Shown: positions 1 through 7,978, counted from the first letter of the stretch. The stretch is DNA of 39,486 nt from JBDZVM01 sp040255675 (GCA_040255675.1 JBDZVM010000035.1:1-39486); one strand, 5' to 3'. Program-made: numbers and translations. Notes: a model not told the origin generated them from the sequence alone.

Positions 1-18
1 GTGCGGCCCGGCGTTGGT

Positions 19-40
19 GTGCCGCACTGATGTGCGGCAC
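19..40. promoter_or_regulatory. Perfect 9-bp inverted repeat in front of the MFS gene
   Basis: The arms GTGCCGCAC (19-27) and GTGCGGCAC (32-40) are exact reverse complements separated by TGAT. The repeat covers the first possible ATG of the efflux gene (30) and ends just before the ATGs at 42 and 51. Size and symmetry fit a TetR-type operator for a drug-efflux gene. A hairpin controlling translation or ending an upstream transcript is also possible. No regulator gene is visible in the window. Confidence 0.5.
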
Positions 41-41
41 C

Positions 42-1649
42 ATGGCGACCATGGTTGCCGCCGACTCGCAGACCGTGTCGCGGCAACTCCAGCATGGGCG
101 ACGGGGGCTTGCGCTTGCCGCCGTCTGCGTCTTGTTGTTCTTGACCTTTCTCGATAACACGATCGTCAGCGTCGCGCTCGGCGATATCCAAACCGAGACG
201 CACGCGGGAGTGCAATCGCTGCAATGGATCGTGAACGCGTATGCCCTCGTGTTCGCGGGCATGATGCTGCCTCTCGGCGCCCTGGGCGATCGCGTCGGCC
301 AGCGCACGATGATGGTTGCCGGCGCGGCGGTCTTCACGGCAGGCTCGATCGTCTGCGCGCTCGCGCCGTCGTCCGGCGTGCTCATCGGCGGCCGAGCCGT
401 CATGGGTCTTGGCGCCGCGGCGTCGGAACCCGCCACGTTGGCCATGCTGCGTCACCTTTATCCCGGACGACGTTTGCGCGCTCGAGCTACCGGAGTCTGG
501 GCCGCAGTGGCCGGACTTGCGCTTGCCTTAGGGCCGGTCGTCGGTGGCCTCATCGTCGGGATAGCGGGTTGGCGCTGGATCTTTTGGTTCAACGTGGCGT
601 TTGGCTTGTCTTGCCTGGCGGTCGGTGCGCGGCTGTTGCCCGAGACGGCGAAGACGACGCACCGCCGCGTCGACGTCGTCGGCGCGGTGCTCGGCGTAGG
701 CGCGTTGGCAATGCTGGTATTCGCGGTCACCGAAGGCGAAAGCGCCGGCTTTTCGTCGTCCGGCGTGGTTGTGCTTTTTTGCGGTGCTGTGGCGAGCGGG
801 GTCGGCTTCGCGTGGAGGCAGCGCCGAAGTCGGCATCCGTTGCTCGACCTTCGTGGCACCCGATTCTTTGCCTTCGCGGCCGCGAATATCGTCTCGCTCG
901 CCGTTTATTTCGGCACCTTCGCTGTTTTCTTTTTCTGCGCGCTTTATCTCGACGTCGTCGTCGGCGACAGCGGTTTCGAGATCGCCGCGCAATTCGCGCC
1001 GATGACGCTCGCGATGATCGTGGCGTCGCTGGCGACCGGCCGCTGGGTCGCGGCGAAAGGCCCCGCGTTGCCGATCGCCGCGGGTTGCGCTTTGTTCGCG
1101 GCCGGCTTGTTGCTCACCGACGCTGCCCTTTCGACCCGCCCTGCCGCGGTGCTGTTGGCGCTGTCGCTCATGCTGGCCGGAATCGGCCTCGGTATCACGA
1201 TCGTGCCGACGACGTCGATGACCCTTGATGCCGTGCCGCCTGACCGAGCGGGCATGGCGAGCTCGGCGTTGAACACCAGCCGCGAGGTCGGAGCGGTGAT
1301 CGGCACTGCCGTGCTCGGCGCCATCGTGACGTCCAGCCTGGTCACGCACCTCGACGTCGAGCTCGACCGCCTCGGCCTCGGCGTGCTGAAAAAGGCTGTC
1401 GTACCAGACGTGCTGCACGGTGGCGCGGCATTTACGAGTGCGAAAGGCGGTACGGAAAACCCGTTCGTTCGCACGTTGCTCGCTTCCGTCTATTCCGCTT
1501 TTACTTCGGCGCTACACGCATGCCTCGTCGTGTCAGCCGTGGTGGTGGTCGCGGCGGGTGTCGCGGCGACCGTCATGGTGCGCCGCGAGCCTGCCGAACA
1601 GCTGGCGGAGGTCACCGCCCCGACGCCGAGTTCGGTCGACCTCCGATAG
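42..1649 (+). CDS. MFS drug-efflux transporter, DHA2 (EmrB/QacA) family
   Basis: A polytopic inner-membrane protein of about 535 residues, the usual size for the 14-helix DHA2 family of proton-driven multidrug exporters. TM1 carries LDNTIVSVALGDI, the family's acidic first-helix motif. The loop after TM2 has motif A (GALGDRVGQRTMM), and TM5 has the antiporter motif C in the form ALGPVVGG. The reading frame opens at ATG 30, but that codon lies inside a perfect inverted repeat, so ATG 42 or 51 is the more likely start; I use 42. The C-terminal tail is short and hydrophilic. The substrate cannot be read from the sequence. It stands alone on this strand, and no adjacent TetR/MarR gene is present within the window. 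Confidence 0.9.
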   Translation: MATMVAADSQTVSRQLQHGRRGLALAAVCVLLFLTFLDNTIVSVALGDIQTETHAGVQSLQWIVNAYALVFAGMMLPLGALGDRVGQRTMMVAGAAVFTAGSIVCALAPSSGVLIGGRAVMGLGAAASEPATLAMLRHLYPGRRLRARATGVWAAVAGLALALGPVVGGLIVGIAGWRWIFWFNVAFGLSCLAVGARLLPETAKTTHRRVDVVGAVLGVGALAMLVFAVTEGESAGFSSSGVVVLFCGAVASGVGFAWRQRRSRHPLLDLRGTRFFAFAAANIVSLAVYFGTFAVFFFCALYLDVVVGDSGFEIAAQFAPMTLAMIVASLATGRWVAAKGPALPIAAGCALFAAGLLLTDAALSTRPAAVLLALSLMLAGIGLGITIVPTTSMTLDAVPPDRAGMASSALNTSREVGAVIGTAVLGAIVTSSLVTHLDVELDRLGLGVLKKAVVPDVLHGGAAFTSAKGGTENPFVRTLLASVYSAFTSALHACLVVSAVVVVAAGVAATVMVRREPAEQLAEVTAPTPSSVDLR

Positions 1650-1670
1650 ACCTGCGATATACTCGCGATA
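1644..1670 (+). repeat. Three CGATA boxes at exact 11-nt spacing
   Basis: CGATA occurs at 1644-1648, 1655-1659 and 1666-1670, one helical turn apart. The first copy overlaps the TAG stop of the efflux gene. Phased short direct repeats are typical of a regulator binding one face of the DNA. The region beyond is non-coding and leads towards the response-regulator gene at 2322. The array may also be chance. Confidence 0.3.
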
Positions 1671-2321
1671 GATCACAAAATTCCTCACTTTTTCTCGCGG
1701 CTGCCGCGCGTGTTCGACGGCTTCGATCCGGGTTTGATGACGGTCGTTCTCCGACGACATATCCGACTTGTCCGGTGTTTCGACGCAAGGGTGCGCACTC
1801 GACGGGGTGCCGTCGTGGTTCGGGCGGAACCTGCCGCGAGCATCGTTACCGAAGATTGGCCGACCCGGCATCTTGCACGTCCAGAATTAATCACCGATAG
1901 TCATATCTGCGCTGACAAAGCTCCTACGACAGGGAGCAGGGGTGGGGTATGTCAGAGCTGCATTTGGTGGGGGGAGTCGGGAGGTGCGGAGGCACCGCAC
2001 CTTCCCGGCGCCGTCCCTTCAGGCGCGGGCACGCGACAGGTCGTGCCACGCGTCGGCGTCTTTGCGCCGTTTGCCAGCGAGCCATTGAACGAGCTGTCCG
2101 TGCCGGTACGTATCGGTGCGCTCGCACATGCCTTCGTCAACCCACGTCTATCTCTTGGCGCCGAAAAGGGGTCTCGCTAGATGTGGCCGGCACGAGGGCG
2201 CTTCGTTGTCGCGCCGAGAGACCCCGTGGCGCGATGGCAAAGCTTCGTCCAATGGGGGTTTTCATGGTCCCCGTCCGCGGTCGACCATCGCCGACGGGAT
2301 CGCAATGGGAGGCTGGCAATC
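1671..2321. other. Long intergenic region with several hairpins, no convincing gene
   Basis: Open frames exist here on both strands, but none has a convincing ribosome site, recognisable domain or gene-like composition. Between about 1919 and 2080 several hairpins follow one another: GCTCC/GGAGC (1920-1937), a perfect 8-bp stem AGGTGCGG/CCGCACCT (1982-1989/1995-2002), a GGCA-CGAC/GTCG-TGCC stem near 2028-2047, and CGGCG/CGCCG near 2062-2077. The stretch between the first two is G-rich. It could be the leader of the response regulator or a structured RNA. I do not recognise a known riboswitch or RNA family in it. Confidence 0.4.
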
Positions 2322-2969
2322 ATGATCCGTCTCGTGCTCGTAGACGACCACGAACTTATTAGGGGCGGCCTGCGCCGCGCATTCGAATCCGAGGCCGACT
2401 GTGACGTCGTCGCGGAGGCAGCTACCTGCGCCGAGGCCACGGAGGTGTTGACGTCGGCCGACCCCGACGTCGTCGTGGTCGACGTGAGCCTGCCCGATGG
2501 GAACGGGCTCGACCTCGTTCGCAAACTCCGCGCCGCCTCCGCGAGGCTCGGCATCGTCGTACTCACGATGTTCAGTTCTGACGAGCACCTTTTCCGCGCG
2601 CTCGAGAGCGGCGCTTCGGCATTCGTCACCAAAGCCGAATCGACCAGCGAACTTGTTGCCGCCGTCCGGCATGCTGCCGTATCGCCGAACGCGTTCACCG
2701 CGAGCGGGCTGGCCGCGGCTATGCACCGCCGGGTGGAGGGCACGGGCGACGTGCGACTGACGCCGCGAGAGGCCGAAATACTCGAGCTGCTGAAGCTTGG
2801 GCTGCCCGCGCACGCGATCGCGGCGAAGCTGTACATGAGCTCGTCGACGGCGAAGGCGCATATCTCCAAGCTGTACGAGCGACTCGGTGCGCGCAATCGC
2901 ACCCAGGCCATCATGGAGGCGGTTCGCCTTAGGCTCATCAGTCCGGCTGAACACGACGTCGCGTCGTAA
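2322..2969 (+). CDS. LuxR/NarL-type response regulator (orphan)
   Basis: A 215-residue two-domain regulator. The receiver domain (1-120) has the acidic pair D8/D9, phosphoacceptor D54 in VVVDVSLPDG, T82 and K104, so it looks phosphorylatable. The C-terminal HTH (about 145-205) has the LuxR/FixJ signature, beginning LTPREAEILELLKLG and continuing through SSSTAKAHISKLYERLGARNR. The frame stays open upstream to 2181, but the start at 2322 is chosen because GGGAGG lies just before it and MIRLVLVDDHE is the standard receiver N-terminus. No histidine kinase gene adjoins it, so its partner must be elsewhere. Targets are unknown; the repeats upstream are candidates for autoregulation. Confidence 0.9.
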   Translation: MIRLVLVDDHELIRGGLRRAFESEADCDVVAEAATCAEATEVLTSADPDVVVVDVSLPDGNGLDLVRKLRAASARLGIVVLTMFSSDEHLFRALESGASAFVTKAESTSELVAAVRHAAVSPNAFTASGLAAAMHRRVEGTGDVRLTPREAEILELLKLGLPAHAIAAKLYMSSSTAKAHISKLYERLGARNRTQAIMEAVRLRLISPAEHDVAS

Positions 2970-3170
2970 GCGGGCAGGCATTTAGCAGCGTGGATTACGT
3001 CTGTCAATCCCACTGTTGTCCAGGGAGCGGAATACCGTTGTCGGCTATGTCTCAAGCCCTCACGGGTGCACGCTGGTGATGCGACTTGAGGCGAGAGGTT
3101 CGGTCGCCATGAGCGTCTTGGGCCTCGTGCTGGCGCGCGCCTTGAGGAGATTCGGTCGAGGAGAAATGTC

Positions 3171-4157
3171 ATGAGTTCGGCACACGGACTAACGGATGTG
3201 ATCGCGAAGGCTGATGCCCTGGCTGTCGCGGGTCGGTCGTTCAGCCCGACTCCTTTCGCCACTGGGCTCGATCCGCTCGATGAGTATCTGTCAGGTGGCG
3301 TTCGTTCCGGCGAGCTCGTGCTCATAGGCGGACCGCAAGGCGTCGGAAAGACCACGTTCGCGCTGCAGATGGCGCGACACGTGGCGGCGTCCGGTGGCGT
3401 AGCGCTTTATCTGTGTTACGAACACGATGAGCGATTATTGATGCGCAAACTCATCGCTCTCGAAGCCGGTTTGCTCGCGGGTGACGACGCGCCGACGTTG
3501 CAACAAATCGTCGCCATCCTTGAAGTGTCTGCTGCAACACCAGACGGTATGCTCGGCCGGCTCCGGTCGCTACCGGCGGCGGCTGAAGCTCTCCAGCGCA
3601 TCATGACCTACGGCGATCGCCTGCAATTGGCAAAAGCGAGCGGTCGCTCCACCGGTTTGACCGAAATCCGCGATCTCGCCGCCGGGCTTTCAAGCCGAGG
3701 CGTGGTGTTCGTCGACTATCTGCAGAAGGTTTCGACGCGCGGGATGGATTCGCTCGGGGAGGACGAGCGGGTCACCGTCATCGTGGAGGGCCTGAAGGAC
3801 GCCGCGATGGACATGGGCGTGCCTGTCGTTGCAGTCGCCGCCGCTGACAAGAGCGGGATCGGTGAAGGGCGCACACGCCTGCACCACTTGCGAGGTTCTA
3901 CCGCACTCGCCTATGAATGCGACATCGCGTTGATGCTCAATGACAAATGGCATGTGGTCGCTCGCCACCACTTGATGTACGACTCCGTGAACGCGGAACG
4001 TTTTCACGATTGGGTAGTTTGCACGATCGACAAGAATCGGTCTGGCAAGGCCGACGTCGACCTGGAGTTTCGCAAGCGGTTTGCGCAATCTCGTTTCGAA
4101 GCAGCAGGCGCACTCGTGCGCGAGGAACTCATCGACGACCGAGTCTTCCGCGAATGA
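3171..4157 (+). CDS. Free-standing DnaB C-terminal-like (RecA-fold) ATPase
   Basis: A 328-residue protein matching only the ATPase half of replicative helicase DnaB. Walker A is GGPQGVGKTT (53-62), E84 follows the second strand, Walker B is VVFVDYLQKV (D182, the DnaB IDYLQ motif), and LRGSTALAYECDIALML (about 240-256) matches DnaB motif H4. KNR (288-290) in front of the terminal SRFE segment corresponds to the DnaB lysine/arginine-finger region. The N-terminal primase-binding domain is absent, so it is not the housekeeping helicase. It could be a ring ATPase with a specialised DNA or signalling role, related in fold to RadA/KaiC. An AGGAG site precedes ATG 3171. Its stop overlaps the next gene's start (ATGA), so the two are probably translationally coupled. 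Exact function is not recognised. Confidence 0.75.
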   Translation: MSSAHGLTDVIAKADALAVAGRSFSPTPFATGLDPLDEYLSGGVRSGELVLIGGPQGVGKTTFALQMARHVAASGGVALYLCYEHDERLLMRKLIALEAGLLAGDDAPTLQQIVAILEVSAATPDGMLGRLRSLPAAAEALQRIMTYGDRLQLAKASGRSTGLTEIRDLAAGLSSRGVVFVDYLQKVSTRGMDSLGEDERVTVIVEGLKDAAMDMGVPVVAVAAADKSGIGEGRTRLHHLRGSTALAYECDIALMLNDKWHVVARHHLMYDSVNAERFHDWVVCTIDKNRSGKADVDLEFRKRFAQSRFEAAGALVREELIDDRVFRE

Positions 4158-4837
4158 TCACAAGCTCACTGCAAGGAAGGCCGCAGGCGCGGCTGGATAT
4201 TCGGCGCCGCCCGATCGACGCGGGAAAGATTGCGATGGCCGCCATCGCTTCGACGCTAGCCCCCTATTACCTGGCGCGTGCCTACTCTTCGCTCTTTGTC
4301 GCACCCACTCGTCTTTTCGACGCGACGACGGGCATTCTCATCGCGGCCTACTATGCCGTGATCGCGGCCGCCTACCTTCGGCGGGGAGACGCGCATGCAG
4401 CTACAACACGTCCGTTGCCCCGACTCGTCGCGATCGTCGCGACGTGGCTCCCGTTAACTATGCCTTTCCTCGGTCGCCCGGGCCGCATGCCGCTGGCCGT
4501 CGTGGTGGGCGATGCCCTCCTTCTCGCGGGGCTTTGCTGGTCGATCTGGTCTCTGTGTAGCCTCGGGCGCAACCTGAGCATTGTTCCGCAGGTGAGGTCA
4601 CTGGTGACCAAGGGGCCGTACAAACTCGTCCGGCATCCGCTCTACCTCGGTGAACTCGCGATGCTATTTGGGGTGTGTATGGGGGAGGCGGTCGGCACGC
4701 CACAGCTGTTCTGGGTTGTCATATTAGGCATGCAGTTATACCGAATACGCCACGAGGAACGATTGCTGCAGGACGCGCTCCCCGGCTACGAGACCTACAA
4801 GGCAGCGACGAGGCGGCTTGTACCCGGCCTCTATTGA
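4154..4837 (+). CDS. Isoprenylcysteine methyltransferase (ICMT)-like membrane enzyme
   Basis: A 227-residue integral membrane protein with the C-terminal signature of the ICMT/phospholipid-methyltransferase superfamily: GPYKLVRHPLYLGE (154-167), the SAM-binding segment, then HEERLLQDALPGYETYKAATR (from 200), with the conserved acidic pair and aromatic/arginine positions. Three or four hydrophobic segments precede it. Bacterial members methylate lipids, isoprenoid or other small acceptors; the substrate here is unknown. The start ATG 4154 overlaps the TGA of the DnaB-like ATPase gene (ATGA), so the frame's upstream extension into that gene is not used. The 3' end overlaps by a few bases the convergent acyltransferase gene. 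Confidence 0.8.
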   Translation: MITSSLQGRPQARLDIRRRPIDAGKIAMAAIASTLAPYYLARAYSSLFVAPTRLFDATTGILIAAYYAVIAAAYLRRGDAHAATTRPLPRLVAIVATWLPLTMPFLGRPGRMPLAVVVGDALLLAGLCWSIWSLCSLGRNLSIVPQVRSLVTKGPYKLVRHPLYLGELAMLFGVCMGEAVGTPQLFWVVILGMQLYRIRHEERLLQDALPGYETYKAATRRLVPGLY

Positions 4838-5904
4838 TCGACAGCTACGCGAAGCGACGGCGTCGGGATTGGCGCTGGCGACGTGCCTTGCCGCCGTAGG
4901 GCCGCGCGCCCAGCCTTCATGACTGGCAACTCGATGAGCCGCCATGATGCGTAGCCGGCTGCCACTGACACGGGCAGCGCTACGGCAAGGAGCCAGCCGG
5001 GCGACCTCAACCCGAGCAATATCAACGTTTGCTCGATCGGGTAGGCGTAGATGTAGATTCCGTACGAGGGATCGCCGTACCGGGCCAGCATCGCGGCTAT
5101 TGGAGTCGGTCTACTTCCCAGGTAGACGATCAGGTACACGAGGCCGGGCACGCCCACGACAAAAACACCGGTTGCGAGACTGGCAACCACCAATCCGAGC
5201 GCGATCAGGGAACCTGGAAGGCAGATCCGTACACAATATGTGCGCAATAGGCTGGCCATAAAGAAGAACATCATCAGTCCGGAGAGTTGCAAGTCGACGC
5301 TGGTCCCGTAAAGCAGGCCCTCTCGGATGGCCGTAAGCAGAACGACTGCCAGGAGAAACGGCCAGCGGCGGCGCACGACGCCGAGGAACCCGAGAACACC
5401 GAGGACGCAGTAGCAAATCATCTCGACCGGGAGAGTCCAGAGCGATCCGTTCACGTAGGGGACCGGATTCTTCGGGAACACGCCAGGGAGGACAACTCTG
5501 ATCGGTGTGAGCGTCAGCGTTCCGAGGTAGTTCCACGTACCACCGCTCGTGAGGTATCGGCCGAGAGAGTCAGAGGTTACGGCCGGCCCGAGTATGAAAG
5601 TGCTCAAGATAACCACGGCGGCAAGGCCAGGGAAGATCCTCAATGCGCGTTTGGCGAAGAATACTGAGATGTTCGGCTCCGCAGTCCAACTACCGGCCAC
5701 GAGATATCCGCTGACGACGAAGAACACGACTACGGCAAAGCCCCCCAGATCGAGCATCCGATCGTTCCAGCGGATGAGAAGAACACCCGAGTGGCCAGTG
5801 AGTGTCCAGCTGTGACTCATGACAACACTGGCGGCAGCGACAATCCGCAGCAAGTCGAATGAATTGGTGTGGCGCGGCCTCTCGCTAGCGGCAGGAAGGA
5901 TCAC
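4831..5904 (-). CDS. Acyltransferase 3 family membrane protein (OafA/YrhL-like)
   Basis: A polytopic membrane acyltransferase of 357 residues. Near the N-terminus it has FDLLRIVAAASVVMSHSW, with R20 and the presumed catalytic H31, followed by FFVVSGYLVAGSW (about 61-73) and FFAKRALRIFP (about 82-92). These are the hallmark segments of the family that O-acylates cell-surface glycans, peptidoglycan or lipids. I choose the GTG at 5904, which overlaps the TGA of the upstream gene (GTGA), rather than the ATG 57 nt earlier inside that gene. It is thus coupled to the GT-C-like gene, and together they look like a surface-glycan modification pair. There is no C-terminal SGNH domain. Acceptor unknown. 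Confidence 0.87.
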   Translation of the reverse strand: MILPAASERPRHTNSFDLLRIVAAASVVMSHSWTLTGHSGVLLIRWNDRMLDLGGFAVVVFFVVSGYLVAGSWTAEPNISVFFAKRALRIFPGLAAVVILSTFILGPAVTSDSLGRYLTSGGTWNYLGTLTLTPIRVVLPGVFPKNPVPYVNGSLWTLPVEMICYCVLGVLGFLGVVRRRWPFLLAVVLLTAIREGLLYGTSVDLQLSGLMMFFFMASLLRTYCVRICLPGSLIALGLVVASLATGVFVVGVPGLVYLIVYLGSRPTPIAAMLARYGDPSYGIYIYAYPIEQTLILLGLRSPGWLLAVALPVSVAAGYASWRLIELPVMKAGRAALRRQGTSPAPIPTPSLRVAVDQ

Positions 5905-7364
5905 GTGCCGCTTCCCGCCCGCAGCAGGACCCACTTTCCTTCGAAGCCCAGGATCATCCAACCGCGCTGCGTGAGTTCCCGCACAAGAGGTACCTGGGCG
6001 TCGAGCAGGGCGTAATTCGGATTGAGGTTAGCGAGTTGCTCCTCCCAGTCTCCGGTCGTGAGCATGAGTTTGGAGTAATCCGCTATGTAGCGCGCGCCGT
6101 AGCGGTCGGCACGTCCGTCAATCGCTACCTGGGTGTGTGGGCCGCCCCAGAAGATCACGGCGCCACTTGCGTTGTAATCGTCGAGCACCCTGTGTGGGCC
6201 GGGCGAGTGAGCGATTTGTGCGGCAAGATTGACGGGAACGCTCGCCGGTAGTGTGGGTGTGCGAACGACTTGTGCGACGGTGGCGACGAACCCAAAGCTG
6301 AGCAGCAAGCCTGTGGCGGCGGTGACGAGACGGTGCTCCCGCCTCGAACCGCTGCGATCGGGGCGGGGAATAGTAGTCTCGAGGCGACGGAGCACGACAG
6401 GGGCAAGGAGAATGCCCGCGGGCGGGACGTCGCGCATGCTGAACAGCGCAAACGCCGTGATAGCGCCTACATAAATGATCTCGCTATGAGACACAGCTCT
6501 TGAACCTCGTACCCATGCGAGTACGGCTGCGGCTACCAACACCCCAAGCGCGATGGACACGCCGTTGTGGAAGTTTGTCGGTTGCCACTCTTGGATTTGC
6601 TTGGTGGCCTCGGCGAAGCCGATGGGGCTCAACAGTAGTTTGGGACCGACCGGGGTCAAGCTGGCAGCTACCAGGCTCGCGAGCGCAATTCCAACCGGTC
6701 GCGCCAATGCACGCCACGACCGACGATCCGCTAGCCGACCAACCGCGAGCACAAGATAGCAACTCGGCACCATTACCCAGAGCCCGTGCACGTTCGCCCA
6801 GAGCCAGGTGATTGCGAGCACCCACCACCAGTGCTTCGTTCGATGTCCGGCAAGCTCGTCTCGCATGATGCCGGCGAGCCAAACGACGAAGAAGAGGGAA
6901 AAAAGCTGAGGGCGCTCTTGGAAATAGCTCGACGAAATGTAGCAGGTGATCGCGAATACGATTGGGCTCCAGATCGTGCGCGTCCCGCGTAGCAATTGCC
7001 AGCCGATGAACGCCATCAAGGCGACAGACAAGACGACGCGCATGAGACTGATCGCGCCGAACCCGCCAAGGTTGTAGAGCGTTGCGAGAATCACCTCTGA
7101 CAACCACTGGGTCGTCACCCAATGACTGTGGGGAAACGTGTACGCGAACGAGGCGCCAGCGTGACTCACACTGTGGGTGGCGATGATCTGGTTTCCCAGC
7201 GGGATGTGCCAGTAGAGGTCGATATCGAAGATCGGATGCACGCTGCGAAGGGCAAGCACGACAGCCGTGGCGACTGCGAGGATTCGCCACGGTGAAAGCA
7301 CCCGGCCACGCGCTCTCGCGTGGCCGGGTCTGCCGGCAACGGTCGAGACAAGGGTTGCGGTCAC
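5901..7364 (-). CDS. GT-C-like polytopic membrane protein (putative glycosyltransferase)
   Basis: A 487-residue protein with about ten hydrophobic segments and a hydrophilic C-terminal domain. After the first helix, the loop contains DIDLYWHIPLGNQI (47-60) and then TTQWLSE (84-90). These match a widespread family of bacterial membrane proteins with the D-x-D-x-x-W-H pattern, whose topology resembles GT-C glycosyltransferases (dolichol/polyprenyl-phosphate-sugar users). The C-terminal part (about 390-480) includes IDGRADRYGARYI. Catalysis is inferred from topology and the acidic first loop only. It starts near 7364 and reads away from the pilus locus. The following acyltransferase gene overlaps it by 4 nt, indicating an operon. 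A role in decorating pili or envelope glycan is possible but unproven. Confidence 0.6.
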   Translation of the reverse strand: MTATLVSTVAGRPGHARARGRVLSPWRILAVATAVVLALRSVHPIFDIDLYWHIPLGNQIIATHSVSHAGASFAYTFPHSHWVTTQWLSEVILATLYNLGGFGAISLMRVVLSVALMAFIGWQLLRGTRTIWSPIVFAITCYISSSYFQERPQLFSLFFVVWLAGIMRDELAGHRTKHWWWVLAITWLWANVHGLWVMVPSCYLVLAVGRLADRRSWRALARPVGIALASLVAASLTPVGPKLLLSPIGFAEATKQIQEWQPTNFHNGVSIALGVLVAAAVLAWVRGSRAVSHSEIIYVGAITAFALFSMRDVPPAGILLAPVVLRRLETTIPRPDRSGSRREHRLVTAATGLLLSFGFVATVAQVVRTPTLPASVPVNLAAQIAHSPGPHRVLDDYNASGAVIFWGGPHTQVAIDGRADRYGARYIADYSKLMLTTGDWEEQLANLNPNYALLDAQVPLVRELTQRGWMILGFEGKWVLLRAGSGT

Positions 7365-7714
7365 GCTCGCTCCTTAACCACAACGAATCGTTCGGTAGCT
7401 TGCGGCGTCCACCGATTCTGAGGCCTCGACGCGATGACGGAAACATTTGCGTTACCAATTGGGTCGCTCGACACCTAATCGATGTCCGACCGAACAACTA
7501 ACGTGCGCGATCGGCTAGGCCATCGGGCGCGAAACCAAGAATTCGTATTGTGCTGCCGGATGAAGCGTCAGGGTAGTCCAGACCTTTGGTGGGTTGGAAT
7601 AGACGACGTCGGGGGCCATGCTCCTCTTGTCGTGACGCGCGGTTGCGTCTGTTGCTTGCAAAGCCTGGACGGGCTCGTGACCGCGGCTCAAGAGAAACTC
7701 GGAAGGAGAGAGGA
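7365..7714. promoter_or_regulatory. Divergent intergenic region upstream of the Tad pilus operon
   Basis: About 350 bp between the divergent GT-C-like gene and flp. No gene is seen. It must contain the promoters of both transcription units, but I could not pick out a convincing -35/-10 pair by eye. A strong purine-rich ribosome site (GGAAGGAGAGAGGA) ends it directly before flp, consistent with high expression of the major pilin. Confidence 0.5.
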
Positions 7715-7894
7715 ATGCTGAAGTACATCGCCAAGATGCAAAAGTTGGCCACGAAGGTCCGACCCGACGAGGGTGCCACGATGGTGGAGTACGCGCTCAT
7801 CGTCGTTGCAATCGCTCTGGTCGTACTGGCCGGCGCTTACTTGCTCGGCACGGGTATCAGCAGCTTGTTCAGCAGTATTTCGACCTCGCTGTAG
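7715..7894 (+). CDS. flp: Flp family type IVb major pilin precursor
   Basis: A 59-residue prepilin. A basic leader ends RPDEG20, followed by ATMVEYALIVVAIALVVLAG, the class III (type IVb) cleavage and assembly motif. Cleavage between G20 and A21 leaves E25 and Y26 at positions +5 and +6, as in Flp pilins. The mature protein is only about 39 residues, mostly one hydrophobic helix with a short GTGISSLFSSISTSL tail. The ATG at 7715 is fixed by the strong ribosome site before it. It is the first gene of the Tad operon and is followed by a 13-bp stem-loop that probably makes it more abundant than downstream gene products. Confidence 0.93.
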   Translation: MLKYIAKMQKLATKVRPDEGATMVEYALIVVAIALVVLAGAYLLGTGISSLFSSISTSL

Positions 7895-7927
7895 CCCAAA
7901 GGCTCCGGAATGAGCCGAATCGGATCT

Positions 7928-7978
7928 GCGGTCGTGCGGATGCCAGGAGCGGCCAGCCATCCCGCTCCGCACGACCGC
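7928..7978 (+). terminator. 13-bp perfect stem-loop between the two pilin genes
   Basis: The arms GCGGTCGTGCGGA (7928-7940) and TCCGCACGACCGC (7966-7978) are exact complements around a 25-nt loop. Part of the loop (GGAGCGG, 46-52 of this hundred) can instead pair with CCGCTCC (7962-7968), giving a competing fold. There is no T-run after it. Its place between the major pilin and the rest of the Tad operon suggests a partial terminator or an mRNA 3'-protecting stem that sets pilin:machinery stoichiometry. Confidence 0.6.

Noticed and set aside
528..1418. Long minus-strand open frame inside the MFS gene
   Set aside because: It is the codon-complement shadow of a clear transporter gene: very Arg/His/Gln-rich product, no ribosome site, no domain.
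1919..2080. Known riboswitch, RNase P RNA, tmRNA or SRP RNA
   Set aside because: I looked for their conserved cores and did not find them; only generic stems are visible.
1710..2180. 156-codon plus-strand frame after the efflux gene
   Set aside because: No ribosome site, no domain, unremarkable composition, and it runs through the hairpin-rich region.
3171..4157. DnaB-like gene as a phage replication module
   Set aside because: No integrase, primase, terminase or structural phage gene is nearby, and composition matches the surroundings.
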